From assembly GCF_011617705.1 (NCBI RefSeq), contig NZ_CP050154.1, forward strand, positions 3,658,001 through 3,722,000: a DNA stretch of 64,000 nt, given 5' to 3'. Made by a program: the position numbers and the translations under genes. Of this stretch, positions 7,109 to 15,601 are shown piece after piece. The notes below the pieces were generated by a model. That model was not told the DNA's origin, did no database searches, and was given only the letters and a program-made list of their open reading frames with translations. The stretch comes from Brevibacterium limosum (GTDB lineage: Bacteria > Actinomycetota > Actinomycetes > Actinomycetales > Brevibacteriaceae). Within the stretch, counting starts at the first letter, position 1, and each line of letters starts with the position of its first letter.

Positions 7109-8518
7109 TCAGCTCCCGGCGTTCGCGTCCGCGGTCAGGTGGGCCCGCGCCTCGGCGAGCATGGCCTCGCGGGTCGCGAACTTCACGCGCTCACGTCCCT
7201 CGGCCTCGCCGAGGCTCTTTTCCGCCGTCTCCAGCCGGTGGTAGCCCTCCCAATCCGTGAAGTCGACGCCCTTGGATTCGAGCAGCTCGACGATCGACTC
7301 CTCCCCCGGGTACACGGGTTCGGTCAGCGCACCGGCATCTTGGTCGGTGAGGATGTGCCCGATCGTCTCCAGGGCATCACCCTTCGTGTGCCCGATGAGC
7401 CCGACGGGTCCGCGCTTGATCCACCCGGTCGCGTACACGCCGGGGATGACGTCCGCCTCGGCGGCCTGTGACTGATCGTCCGTGTCGACTACACGGCCCT
7501 CGTGATTGGGGATGACGCGCTTGGCCTCGTCGAAGGGCAGCTGCGGCAGCTGCGTGCCCGCATATCCGATGGCCCGGTAGACGGCGTCGATGTCCCAGTC
7601 GTGGAACTCCCCCGTCCCCGTGACCCCACCGGCCCCGTCGAGTTCCTGACGTTCCGTGCGCAGCCCGGTCACCCGATCCTCACCGAGGATGGCCACCGGT
7701 GCGTGGAGGAAGTGCAGGTGCAGGCGCCGCTTGGCTCCCGTCTCCTCGCGCAGCGCGAAGTCCGTGAGCGTCTTCGTCACCTGCTTGACCTGATTGCTCG
7801 ACTCGATGGACTCGAGCGAACCCTGATCGAACTCAAAGTCCTCCGCATAGACGATGATGTCGACATCGGCGACCTGCCCGAGCTCACGCAGCTCCAGAGG
7901 CGTGAACTTCGCCTGCGCGGGACCGCGCCTGCCGAAGATGTGGACGTCGGTGACACGGGAGTCCTTCAGCCCCATATAGACATGGTCGGGGATCTCCGTG
8001 GTGTGCAGATCATCGGCCTGCTTCGCAAGCACCCGAGCCACGTCGAGGGCGACGTTGCCGTTGCCGAGGACGGCGACCTTCTCCGCCTCCAGCGGCCACG
8101 TCTGCGGCACATCGGGATGTGAGTCGTACCAGTTGACGAAGTCCGCGGCCCCATAGGAGCCGGGCAGGTCGATGCCCGGCAGATCGAGAGGTGCATCGAC
8201 GAAGCACCCGGTGGAGAAGATCACCGCATCGTAGCGGTCGGTGAGCTCGCCGAGGTTGATGTCGGCTCCGTATTCGACGTTGCCGAACAGGCGGATGTCG
8301 CCCCGGTCGAGGACCTTGATGAGCGCGTTGATGATGCCCTTGATCCGGGGATGGTCGGGGGCGACTCCGTAGCGGACGAGTCCGAAGGGTGAGGGCAGGC
8401 GTTCGAACAGGTCGATGCTCAAGTCGAGGTCATGTTCGGCCTTCGTCAGCAGGTCGGCGGCGTAGATGCCGGCAGGTCCGGCGCCGATGATGGCGACGCG
8501 AAACGGTGTGGTGGTCAT
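7109..8518 (-). CDS. fpr: Ferredoxin-NADP+ reductase, adrenodoxin-reductase type
   Basis: This FAD enzyme moves electrons between NADPH and ferredoxin. The 469-residue sequence has the FAD-binding motif GAGPAG at 12-17, the family signature FGLVRYGVAPDHP near 45-57, and the NADP-binding GNGNVALDVAR near residue 153. GWIKRGPVGLIGHTKGDALE, close to the end, is the conserved C-terminal FAD contact. It ends the sulfate-reduction operon, 12 bases after the ferredoxin gene, so it most likely feeds the sulfite reductase through that ferredoxin. A GAGGA box precedes the ATG. Its last ~39 codons occur as relics at 835 and 4865. Confidence 0.93.
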   Translation of the reverse strand: MTTTPFRVAIIGAGPAGIYAADLLTKAEHDLDLSIDLFERLPSPFGLVRYGVAPDHPRIKGIINALIKVLDRGDIRLFGNVEYGADINLGELTDRYDAVIFSTGCFVDAPLDLPGIDLPGSYGAADFVNWYDSHPDVPQTWPLEAEKVAVLGNGNVALDVARVLAKQADDLHTTEIPDHVYMGLKDSRVTDVHIFGRRGPAQAKFTPLELRELGQVADVDIIVYAEDFEFDQGSLESIESSNQVKQVTKTLTDFALREETGAKRRLHLHFLHAPVAILGEDRVTGLRTERQELDGAGGVTGTGEFHDWDIDAVYRAIGYAGTQLPQLPFDEAKRVIPNHEGRVVDTDDQSQAAEADVIPGVYATGWIKRGPVGLIGHTKGDALETIGHILTDQDAGALTEPVYPGEESIVELLESKGVDFTDWEGYHRLETAEKSLGEAEGRERVKFATREAMLAEARAHLTADANAGS

Positions 8519-8530
8519 TTGTGTCCTCGT

Positions 8531-8857
8531 TCAGTCGTCGGTGTTCTGCGGGGGTAGGCCCGCGATGAATGAATGGTCTTTGTCGATGACCCCGTGGGCG
8601 GCGGCCCCGCCCGGGGAGCCGATGTCGTCGAAGAATTCGACGTTCGCAGCATAGTAGGCCTCCCACTCGTCGGGGACATCGTCTTCGTAGAAGATCGCCT
8701 CGACGGGGCAGACGGGTTCGCAGGCCCCGCAGTCGACGCATTCGTCGGGATGGATGTAGAGGGAGCGGGTGCCTTCGTAGATGCAGTCGACCGGGCATTC
8801 TTCGATGCAGGCGCGGTCCTTCACGTCCACGCAGGGCTGCGCGATGATGTAGGTCAT
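8531..8857 (-). CDS. fdxA: 7Fe ferredoxin (3Fe-4S plus 4Fe-4S)
   Basis: A 108-residue soluble electron carrier. Cysteines at 9, 17, 21 and 25 and at 40, 43, 46 and 50 follow the C-x7-C-x3-C-x3-C and C-x2-C-x2-C-x3-C spacing of actinobacterial FdxA. The ATG overlaps the cobA stop as ATGA, so translation is coupled. Sitting between the siroheme methyltransferase and ferredoxin reductase genes, it is the likely electron donor to the ferredoxin-type sulfite reductase of this operon. A paralogue lies at 36622. Confidence 0.93.
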   Translation of the reverse strand: MTYIIAQPCVDVKDRACIEECPVDCIYEGTRSLYIHPDECVDCGACEPVCPVEAIFYEDDVPDEWEAYYAANVEFFDDIGSPGGAAAHGVIDKDHSFIAGLPPQNTDD

Positions 8858-9663
8858 GGGTTCCTCAGCAGTTCGGCTGTGTGCGTGGCGGGGTCGAGCG
8901 CCGAGTTGAACGCACCGTCGGCGTAGGGGCTCAGGGTCACGACGTCCCCTGCGACGATGATCGCCGGTGACCGGACGCCTCGGCGGGCGGCGTGGAAGGC
9001 GATCGTGCCCAGCGTCCCGATCGTCACCCGCTGCCGATCACCGAATCCGTCCTCGACGATCGCCACAGGGCAGTCGGTTCCGCGTTCACCGGCGGCGAGC
9101 ACCCCGGCCGAGTGGATGAGGGTGCCCACGCCCATGAGGATGACGACCGTGTGGTCGCGTCCCCCTCCGATCTCGGCGACCTGGTCGTGACCGGTCGCGA
9201 CCGTGTACGAGGTGGCCACGCCTCGGTGGGTGAGCGGGATTCCGGCGAGCGCGGTCACGGAGTTCGCGCTGGTCACCCCGGGCACGACGCGCACGTCGAT
9301 GCCCGCGGCCCGGCAGTGGGCGATCTCCTCTCTCCCACGTCCGAAGACGAAGGGGTCCCCGCCCTTGAGGCGGACGACCCGCAGACCCCTCTGGGCCTGT
9401 TCGACGAGGATGTCGTTGATCCGATCCTGCGGCACCGGGTGATGCCCCGGCTGCTTGCCGACATCGATGATCTGGGCCGGCAGGGCCTCGCTGCGTTCGG
9501 CCTCGAGTTGGTCGATGACAGAGCGCGCGCCGAGGCGGTCGGCCACGATGACCTCGGCACGTTCCAATGCGCGCAGACCGGCGACGGTGAGCAGCCCGAG
9601 GTCTCCGGGACCGGCTCCGATGAGCAGCACGCTGCCCGGGGTCTGCGGTGGGAAATGCGTCAT
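8854..9663 (-). CDS. cobA: Uroporphyrinogen-III C-methyltransferase (SUMT)
   Basis: The enzyme adds methyl groups from SAM to uroporphyrinogen III, giving precorrin-2 for siroheme. The 269-residue protein has the SUMT motifs: VLLIGAGPGDLGLLTVAGLR near residue 13, VVRLKGGDPFVFGRGREE near 98, and VVPGVTSANSVTALAGIPLT near 127. There is no fused CysG-type dehydrogenase/chelatase domain, so those steps need other proteins; the CbiX-like protein at 14636 could insert iron. The gene overlaps cysN and fdxA by four bases each, placing siroheme supply in the same transcript as its user, Sir. Confidence 0.9.
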   Translation of the reverse strand: MTHFPPQTPGSVLLIGAGPGDLGLLTVAGLRALERAEVIVADRLGARSVIDQLEAERSEALPAQIIDVGKQPGHHPVPQDRINDILVEQAQRGLRVVRLKGGDPFVFGRGREEIAHCRAAGIDVRVVPGVTSANSVTALAGIPLTHRGVATSYTVATGHDQVAEIGGGRDHTVVILMGVGTLIHSAGVLAAGERGTDCPVAIVEDGFGDRQRVTIGTLGTIAFHAARRGVRSPAIIVAGDVVTLSPYADGAFNSALDPATHTAELLRNP

Positions 9664-11060
9664 GAGACCGGCTCCTGTGCGTGGGCCTGGTTGTCTGCGG
9701 CTTCGCGTGCCTGCGGGTCGCCTGCCCCGGGCGTGTGGATTCCCGCGGCGAGCGTATTCCCCGACTGCGCGTCGATGATGACGAACGCTCCGGCCGAACC
9801 GTGAGCGCGGAAGTCCGGGACCGGCAGCTCGGCGGACAACTTCACCTCGGCCAGGCCGATGTCATTGCCGGCGAGCGCCTCGGCGGGTTCGATCCGTGAG
9901 GTCTCGAGGTTGCGGCGGGCGGTGACGGTGACGATGGCCTTCACCGTCGTCGTGCCCGTCTTCACGAGCACCCGCTGGCCGGTGCGCAGGCCGTCGGCGG
10001 TGAAGGGGAACACCTCGGAGCGCAGCTCCCGCCGCGGTTCGGGCAGGGTACCTGCGGCGGCGATGACGCTGCCGCGTGCCGTATCGACGTCGTCGGCCAA
10101 CCGCAGCGCCACCGACAGGGGTGCGCTCGCGGTCTCGAGGGGACCGTCGGCGGTGTCGATGCCGATGACCGTCGACGTCACCCCGGCCGGGTGGATCTCG
10201 ATCTCATCGCCGAGGCGGACCTGACCCGAGGTGATCTGTCCGGCCACGGCCCGGTAGTCGCGGTAGTAGTCGAGGTCGAGTCCCGGTGCCAGTCCCCCTT
10301 GCGGGCGCAGCACCGTCTGCACGTCGAGGCGGAAGGGTTCGAAGTCCGCGGTGTCCGCATCCGCGCTCGGCAGGGTCTCGAGGAGGTCGAGCAGCGCCGA
10401 TCCCTGATACCAGGGGGTGTTGTCCGAGGTGGTGGCGATGTTGTCCCCGGCCAGGGCGGAGATCGGGATGAGGTGCGGGGTGTCGAGGCCGATCTCTGCC
10501 GCGAGGTCCTTCACATCGTTTTCGACGCTGTCGATCGCCTGCTGGTCGAAGTCGAGCAGGTCGATCTTGTTGATCGCGATGATGACGTGAGGGATGTTCA
10601 GCCGGGAGACGACGGTCAGGTGCCGGCGGGTCTGTTCGGTCGCGCCGGTGCGGGCGTCGATGAGGACGACGACGGCGTCGGCGGTCGAGGCTCCCGTGAC
10701 CATGTTCCGGGTGTACTGCACGTGCCCGGGGCAGTCGGCGAGGATGAACGAGCGTTTGTCCGTGGCGAAGTAGCGGTAGGCGACGTCGATCGTGATGCCC
10801 TGTTCGCGCTCGGCCCGCAGACCGTCGGTGAGCAGGGCGAAGTCGAACTCGCCGCCTAAGAATCCGCGTTCCCGACTGGTCGCTGTGACAGCGCCGAGCT
10901 GGTCGGCCAGGATCGCCTTCGCATCGTGGAGGAGTCGGCCGACGAGTGTGGACTTGCCGTCGTCGACGGATCCGGCCGTGGCGAAGCGCAGCAGCGTCTT
11001 CGTCGTCGTGTCCACCGAGGCGGCTGTGTCGCTGGTGGTGCTGGTGGGTGTGGTCGTCAT
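9660..11060 (-). CDS. cysN: Sulfate adenylyltransferase subunit 1 (GTPase)
   Basis: CysN is the EF-Tu-like GTPase that drives ATP sulfurylase: with CysD it makes adenosine phosphosulfate from sulfate and ATP. The 466-residue protein has the P-loop GSVDDGKS at 30-37, the switch-II DCPGH at 109-113 and NKID near 164, followed by two beta-barrel domains. The length fits CysN without a fused CysC kinase, which agrees with direct use of APS by the neighbouring reductase. Its ATG overlaps the cysD stop by one base (TGATG). Confidence 0.93.
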   Translation of the reverse strand: MTTTPTSTTSDTAASVDTTTKTLLRFATAGSVDDGKSTLVGRLLHDAKAILADQLGAVTATSRERGFLGGEFDFALLTDGLRAEREQGITIDVAYRYFATDKRSFILADCPGHVQYTRNMVTGASTADAVVVLIDARTGATEQTRRHLTVVSRLNIPHVIIAINKIDLLDFDQQAIDSVENDVKDLAAEIGLDTPHLIPISALAGDNIATTSDNTPWYQGSALLDLLETLPSADADTADFEPFRLDVQTVLRPQGGLAPGLDLDYYRDYRAVAGQITSGQVRLGDEIEIHPAGVTSTVIGIDTADGPLETASAPLSVALRLADDVDTARGSVIAAAGTLPEPRRELRSEVFPFTADGLRTGQRVLVKTGTTTVKAIVTVTARRNLETSRIEPAEALAGNDIGLAEVKLSAELPVPDFRAHGSAGAFVIIDAQSGNTLAAGIHTPGAGDPQAREAADNQAHAQEPVS

Positions 11061-12004
11061 CAGAAGTACCCGTCTTTCTTCCGGTCTTCCATGGCCGCGG
11101 CCGAGATCCGGTCGTCGGCGCGTGTGGCACCGCGCTCGGTCACGGTGGTGGCGGCCACCTCGGCGAGGATGGATTCGAGGTCACCGGCGGCCGATTCCAC
11201 GGCCCCGGTGCAGCTCATGTCTCCGACGGTGCGGTAGCGGACCGTCTTGCGGGTGAGCGTCTCGTCGTCGCGCGGGACGGAGAATTCGCCGGTCGCCCAC
11301 CACATGCCATCGCGGTTGAAGACCTCGCGTTCGTGGGCGAAGTAGAGCTCGGGCAGGGCGATGTCCTCCCGGGCGATGTAGCTCCACACGTCGAGTTCGG
11401 TGAAGTTCGAGATCGGGAACACGCGGACGTGTTCGCCGGGCAGGTGGCGGCCGTTGTAGAGGTTCCACAGCTCGGGGCGTTGGCTGCTGGGGTTCCACCC
11501 GCCGAATTCGTCGCGCAGTGACAGGATGCGCTCCTTCGCCCGGGCCTTGTCCTCGTCCCGGCGGGCCCCACCGAACACGGCGTCGAATCCGCCGTCGGAG
11601 ATGGCGTCGAGCAGCGGCTGGGTCTGGAGGGTGTTGCGGGTGCCGTCGGGGCGTTCGCGCAGCCGACCATCGTCGATGTAGTCCTGCACCTTGGCGACCG
11701 TGAGGTCGAGTCCGAAACGCTGGGCGGTCTCGTCGCGGAAGCGGATGATCTCGGGGAAGTTGTGTCCGGTGTCGACGTGGAGGAGTCCGAAGGGGATCTT
11801 CGCCGGCCAGAAGGCCTTCGCTGCGAGGTGGAGGACGGTCACGGAGTCCTTGCCGCCGGAGAACAGCAGCACGGGGTTGTCGAACTCGGCGGCGACCTCA
11901 CGGATGATGTGGATCGCCTCGGATTCGAGGATGTCGAGGGTGGACAGGGTGTCTGTGGGTGTCCCTGTTGTCGTCGAGGTGGTCAGTAAGGTGTCGATGG
12001 TCAT
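11060..12004 (-). CDS. cysD: Sulfate adenylyltransferase subunit 2
   Basis: CysD is the catalytic PP-loop subunit of ATP sulfurylase. The SGGKDS pyrophosphate-binding loop is at residues 49-54, and LHVDTGHNFPEIIRFRDE follows. Two later stretches (the one starting VFGGARRDEDKARAKER, and the one starting FPISNFTELDVWSYI) are standard. The ATG at 12004 overlaps the cysH stop as ATGA; a longer open frame upstream to 12184 is an arginine-rich shadow inside cysH and is rejected. The resulting 314 residues match the usual CysD size. Confidence 0.93.
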   Translation of the reverse strand: MTIDTLLTTSTTTGTPTDTLSTLDILESEAIHIIREVAAEFDNPVLLFSGGKDSVTVLHLAAKAFWPAKIPFGLLHVDTGHNFPEIIRFRDETAQRFGLDLTVAKVQDYIDDGRLRERPDGTRNTLQTQPLLDAISDGGFDAVFGGARRDEDKARAKERILSLRDEFGGWNPSSQRPELWNLYNGRHLPGEHVRVFPISNFTELDVWSYIAREDIALPELYFAHEREVFNRDGMWWATGEFSVPRDDETLTRKTVRYRTVGDMSCTGAVESAAGDLESILAEVAATTVTERGATRADDRISAAAMEDRKKDGYF

Positions 12005-12786
12005 GTGTGGAGTCCGCATTCTGTCTTGTTCGTGCCTGACCAGCGGCCGGCTCGGGGGTCTTCGCCTTCGGCGACGGGGCGGGTGCAGGGTTGGCAGCCG
12101 ATCGACGGGTAGCCCTGCGACAGCAGAGGGTTGACCGGCACATCGAAGGCACGGGCGTAGTCGGTGAGGTCGTCGAAGGACCATGCGGCCAGAGGGTTGA
12201 CCTTGACCAGGCCGTTCTTCTCATCGAAGGTGATCAGCGGCGTGTTGATCCGGGTCGGAGCCTCGTCGCGGCGGACCCCGGTGAACCAGAGTTCGTAGCC
12301 GTTCAGTGACTTCTTCAGGGGCGCGACCTTGCGGCGGGCGCAGCACAGGCCGGGGTCGCGGGCGAAGAGGTCCTTGCCGAATTCGGCGTCCTGCTCTTCC
12401 ACGGTCTGCTCCGGGAGGACGTCGACGATGTGGACATCGACCTTCCGGGCCACCTCGTCGCGGGTGTCATAGGTCTCACGAAAGTGGTAGCCGGTGTCGA
12501 GGAAGAGGACGTCGACTCCGGGCTGGTACTGGGCGACGTAGTGCGGCAGGGCGGCGTCGGCCATCGAGCAGGCCACGGCGCACGCGGCGGTCTCGAAGTT
12601 CCGGGACACCCAGCGGATAACGTCGGCGGGGTTGGCCTCGGGGACCCCGTTCTCCGGGTCACCGCCGAGTTCGCGGGCTCCCGCCTCGGCGAGGGCTTTC
12701 AGTTCCTCGATGGGTCGCGGTTCGGGACGCCGGCTCTGACCTGGGGTGTCTGCCCGGGTCGCGGTGGTCGTGTCGGTGCTGCTCAT
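12001..12786 (-). CDS. cysH: Adenylylsulfate (APS) reductase
   Basis: This enzyme reduces APS to sulfite and AMP with thioredoxin. The 261-residue protein has CC at 148-149 and CQPC at 231-234. That four-cysteine set binds the [4Fe-4S] cluster that separates APS reductases from PAPS reductases. The catalytic cysteine sits in the C-terminal ECGLH (256-260). FLDTGYHFRETY near 95-106 belongs to the PP-loop domain. The ATG at 12786 has GAGGAGG nine bases upstream and overlaps the sir stop (ATGA); the open frame continues upstream but is a sir shadow. Start chosen on that basis. Confidence 0.93.
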   Translation of the reverse strand: MSSTDTTTATRADTPGQSRRPEPRPIEELKALAEAGARELGGDPENGVPEANPADVIRWVSRNFETAACAVACSMADAALPHYVAQYQPGVDVLFLDTGYHFRETYDTRDEVARKVDVHIVDVLPEQTVEEQDAEFGKDLFARDPGLCCARRKVAPLKKSLNGYELWFTGVRRDEAPTRINTPLITFDEKNGLVKVNPLAAWSFDDLTDYARAFDVPVNPLLSQGYPSIGCQPCTRPVAEGEDPRAGRWSGTNKTECGLHT

Positions 12787-14507
12787 GTCAGTTCCTCCTC
12801 GTCGACGCGGTGGGCCCATTCGGAGAATGTCTCGGTCTCTGATCGTCCGGCGAGGAATCGGCGGACGAGTTTCTCGACGTAGTCGGTGAGGTTCTCGGCG
12901 GTGACCTTGAGCCCGCGGACGGTGCGGCCGAGTCCGGCTTCGTCCCGGTCCTTCGAGGCCAGGCCGCCGCCGACGTGGACCTGGAAGCCGGGGACCTGCT
13001 CCCCGTCGTCGGTGGTGACGATCTGGCCCTTGAGCCCGATGTCGGCGGTCTGGATGCGGGCGCAGGAGTTCGGGCAGCCGTTGAGGTGGAGGCTGATCGG
13101 GTGGGGCAGGTCGATGCCGGCGAGGTGCTCTTCGAGCTTCTCGACGGCGTCGGCGGCGGTCTGCTTGGTCTCGACGATGGCGAGTTTGCAGAACTCGATG
13201 CCGGTGCACGCGATCGTCGAGCGGCGGAAGAGGTCCTTGCGGCTGGACAGGCCCAGGGCGTCGAGACCGGCGACGACGTCATCGACATCAGCTTCGTCGA
13301 TGTCGAGCAGCAGGACCTTCTGGTGCGGGGTGGTGCGCAGCCGGGTGGATCCGAACTTCTCGGCGAGGTCGACGAGCTGGCCGAGCAGGGTGCCCGAGGC
13401 ACGGCCGGCGATGAGGGTGACGCCGATGAAGTAGCGGCCGTCGGCCTGTTTGTGCACGCCGACGTGGTCGCCTGCCGTCAGGGGTTTGGCCGGTGCGGGA
13501 CCGTCGGCGAGTCTGTACCCGAGGTATTCGGTCTCGAGGATCTCGCGGAGCTTCTCCGGTCCCCAGTCGGCGAGCAGGAACTTCATGCGGGCCTTGTTGC
13601 GCAGGCGGCGGTAGCCGTAGTCGCGGAAGATCTGGGTGACACCGAGCCACGTCTCGACGACTTGGTCGGGGGCGACCCAGGTGCCGAGGCGTTCGGCGAA
13701 GCGGGGGACGACGGACAGGGCGCCGCCGACCCACAGGTCGTAGCCGATGCCGTGCTCGGGGTGTTCGACGGCGACGAAGGAGCAGTCGTTGATCTCGTGG
13801 ACGACGTCCTGGCTGGGGTGGCCGGTGATCGCGGTCTTGTATTTGCGCGGCAGGTTCGACAGCGACTCGTCGCCGATGTAGCGCCGCGAGATCTCTTCGA
13901 TCGCCGGGGTGGGGTCGATGAGCTCGTCGGCGGCGATGCCGGCCACGGGTGAGCCGAGGATGACGCGGGGGACGTCGCCGCAGGCTTCGGTGGTCTGCAG
14001 GCCGACGGCTTCGAGGCGCCGCCAGATCTCGGGCATGCTCTCGATCTCGACCCAGTGGAGTTGGATGTTCTGCCGGTCGGTGAGGTCGGCGGTGCCCCGG
14101 GCGAACTCGTTGGAGATGTCCGCGATGACCCGCAGCTGTTCGGTGGAGAGCTTGCCGCCGTCGATGCGGATGCGGAGCATGAAGTATTCGTCTTCGAGCT
14201 CATGCGGTTCGAGTTTCGCGGTGCGGCCGCCGTCGATGCCGGGTTTGCGCTGCGTGTACAGGCCCCACCAGCGGAAGCGGCCGTGCAGGTCATCAGGATC
14301 GATCGAGGAGAATCCGTGCTTCGAGTAGGTCTCTTCGATGCGGGAGCGAACGTTGAGGCCGTTGTCTTCGGCCTTGTCGATCTCGTTTTTGTTCAACGGT
14401 TCATGGCCGTCGACCTTCCACTGCCCATTGGACTTCTTCGGGCGCGCGGGCCGCTTTGCGGCTCGTTTACCTGCTGTTTCCTTGTTCTCTTCCACCTGAG
14501 TGGACAT
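12783..14507 (-). CDS. sir: Ferredoxin-dependent sulfite reductase
   Basis: This siroheme and [4Fe-4S] enzyme carries out the six-electron reduction of sulfite to sulfide. In the 574-residue sequence the cluster ligands are C434 and C440 (CTGIEFC) and C478 and C482 (CPNSC). DLTDRQNIQLHWV and an arginine-rich substrate region lie in the N-terminal half. The close relatives include nitrite reductases, but the cys neighbours decide for sulfite. The ATG at 14507 with GGAG six bases upstream is preferred over a TTG four codons earlier. It is the first gene of a seven-gene operon in which every junction but the last overlaps. Confidence 0.92.
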   Translation of the reverse strand: MSTQVEENKETAGKRAAKRPARPKKSNGQWKVDGHEPLNKNEIDKAEDNGLNVRSRIEETYSKHGFSSIDPDDLHGRFRWWGLYTQRKPGIDGGRTAKLEPHELEDEYFMLRIRIDGGKLSTEQLRVIADISNEFARGTADLTDRQNIQLHWVEIESMPEIWRRLEAVGLQTTEACGDVPRVILGSPVAGIAADELIDPTPAIEEISRRYIGDESLSNLPRKYKTAITGHPSQDVVHEINDCSFVAVEHPEHGIGYDLWVGGALSVVPRFAERLGTWVAPDQVVETWLGVTQIFRDYGYRRLRNKARMKFLLADWGPEKLREILETEYLGYRLADGPAPAKPLTAGDHVGVHKQADGRYFIGVTLIAGRASGTLLGQLVDLAEKFGSTRLRTTPHQKVLLLDIDEADVDDVVAGLDALGLSSRKDLFRRSTIACTGIEFCKLAIVETKQTAADAVEKLEEHLAGIDLPHPISLHLNGCPNSCARIQTADIGLKGQIVTTDDGEQVPGFQVHVGGGLASKDRDEAGLGRTVRGLKVTAENLTDYVEKLVRRFLAGRSETETFSEWAHRVDEEELT

Positions 14508-14564
14508 TGCTGTCTCCAAACGCTGAGGGGAACCAGTGATGAGTCACGCTACATGAATGCCGAA

Positions 14565-14577
14565 TTGCTCAACAACT
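14565..14577 (-). promoter_or_regulatory. Shared motif in the sir operon promoter region
   Basis: TTGCTCAACAACT lies 58 bases upstream of the sir ATG. A 12-of-13 match occurs before the cbiX-like gene (15724) and the core TGCTCAACA recurs before the exporter gene (15904). On the minus strand it reads TTGAGCAA and could serve as a -35-like element or an operator. Nearby, TGTCA at 14592-14596 and TGACA at 14602-14606 form a second inverted repeat. Confidence 0.4.
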
Positions 14578-14635
14578 CTCCGGAGAAATTGTGTCATGGA
14601 GTGACATATGACGACACAGACCGCTGAGGGCGCGG

Positions 14636-15601
14636 TCAGGCGTTGAGCACTTGCGGGACGGGGTCGTGGGTTTGGGTGCGATTGTGAGCCTGGGCGCGAT
14701 CGTGGGCGTCGCCTTCGGCATGGGCGGCGCCGAGGCTGCCGTCTTGCCCGCGGCCGCGGACGCCTTCGCGGACACGGTCGCGGACGTCTTCGCGCACTCG
14801 GTCGCGGACGTGGGGGCCTTCGCGGACGTGGGCGCCTTCGCGGACACGGTCGCGGACGAGATCGACGAGCCGGGGCGGCACGGCGGCAGCACTGCTGCCG
14901 CCGGTGAGCAGGGGCGGAGCAAGGACGCCCACCGGGCCACTGCCTGCAGCACCGCTCCTCGCGCCGCCACTCACACCGCCGCCCTCGACGAGTTTGCGTG
15001 CGAGGTCGTCGAAGAAGCCCGGGGCCAGCAGATAGTTCGCAAGCACGGGGCGGGCGCCGCGGCTCCGACTCTCCTCGACGAGGTCTTTCAACGGCACTCC
15101 CGCGCCGGCGAGGAATCCGACCTCGACGGGACGCTCGAGCTCTGCGGCCAACAGCCTGCCCATCTCACGGCAGGACTCGTTCGCCCGCTCGTCGCTCGAG
15201 CCTGCCGCGGCAAGGATCACCTGATCACTTACGCGCAGCGGCGGGAGGCAGTTGGCGAGAACTTCCGCGAGCCGGGGCTCGGGCCCGAGGGTGGGGGCGA
15301 GCCGAACGTCGCGGCCGGCACCTTCGGCACGACCGACCGCTTCGGCGAGGTCGACGTGGACGTGATACCCCGGCGAGAGCAGCAGCGGCACGAGGACGAC
15401 CGGACGATCGTCGGGCAGGCGGGCGATCACCTCGTCGACATCGGGGCTCTGGACGTCCACATGGCCGAGCATCACCTCGCCGGCGAGCCCACGGATGCGC
15501 AGGTCCGTGGCGACCTCGGCCGCGAGCACCTCAATGAGGACCTGGCCCGTAGGCGATGAGGTTCCGTGGGAGATCAGGCCCACCGACGGCAGGCCCGTCA
15601 T
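14636..15601 (-). CDS. Sirohydrochlorin chelatase, CbiX/SirB type, with repetitive tail
   Basis: The protein probably inserts ferrous iron into sirohydrochlorin for siroheme. Residues 1-~215 form two CbiX-like halves: GLISHGTSSPTG with the metal-binding histidine near residue 12, VVLVPLLLSPGYHVHVDLAE near 70, and a second half from VILAAAGSSDERANESC. From about residue 245 the chain turns into charged imperfect repeats of VRDRVREG and related units, then a histidine-rich end. The tail is absent from the family and may come from repeat expansion or chelate metal. The ATG at 15601 has an AGGAG box. It lies upstream of sir on the same strand. Confidence 0.82.
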   Translation of the reverse strand: MTGLPSVGLISHGTSSPTGQVLIEVLAAEVATDLRIRGLAGEVMLGHVDVQSPDVDEVIARLPDDRPVVLVPLLLSPGYHVHVDLAEAVGRAEGAGRDVRLAPTLGPEPRLAEVLANCLPPLRVSDQVILAAAGSSDERANESCREMGRLLAAELERPVEVGFLAGAGVPLKDLVEESRSRGARPVLANYLLAPGFFDDLARKLVEGGGVSGGARSGAAGSGPVGVLAPPLLTGGSSAAAVPPRLVDLVRDRVREGAHVREGPHVRDRVREDVRDRVREGVRGRGQDGSLGAAHAEGDAHDRAQAHNRTQTHDPVPQVLNA

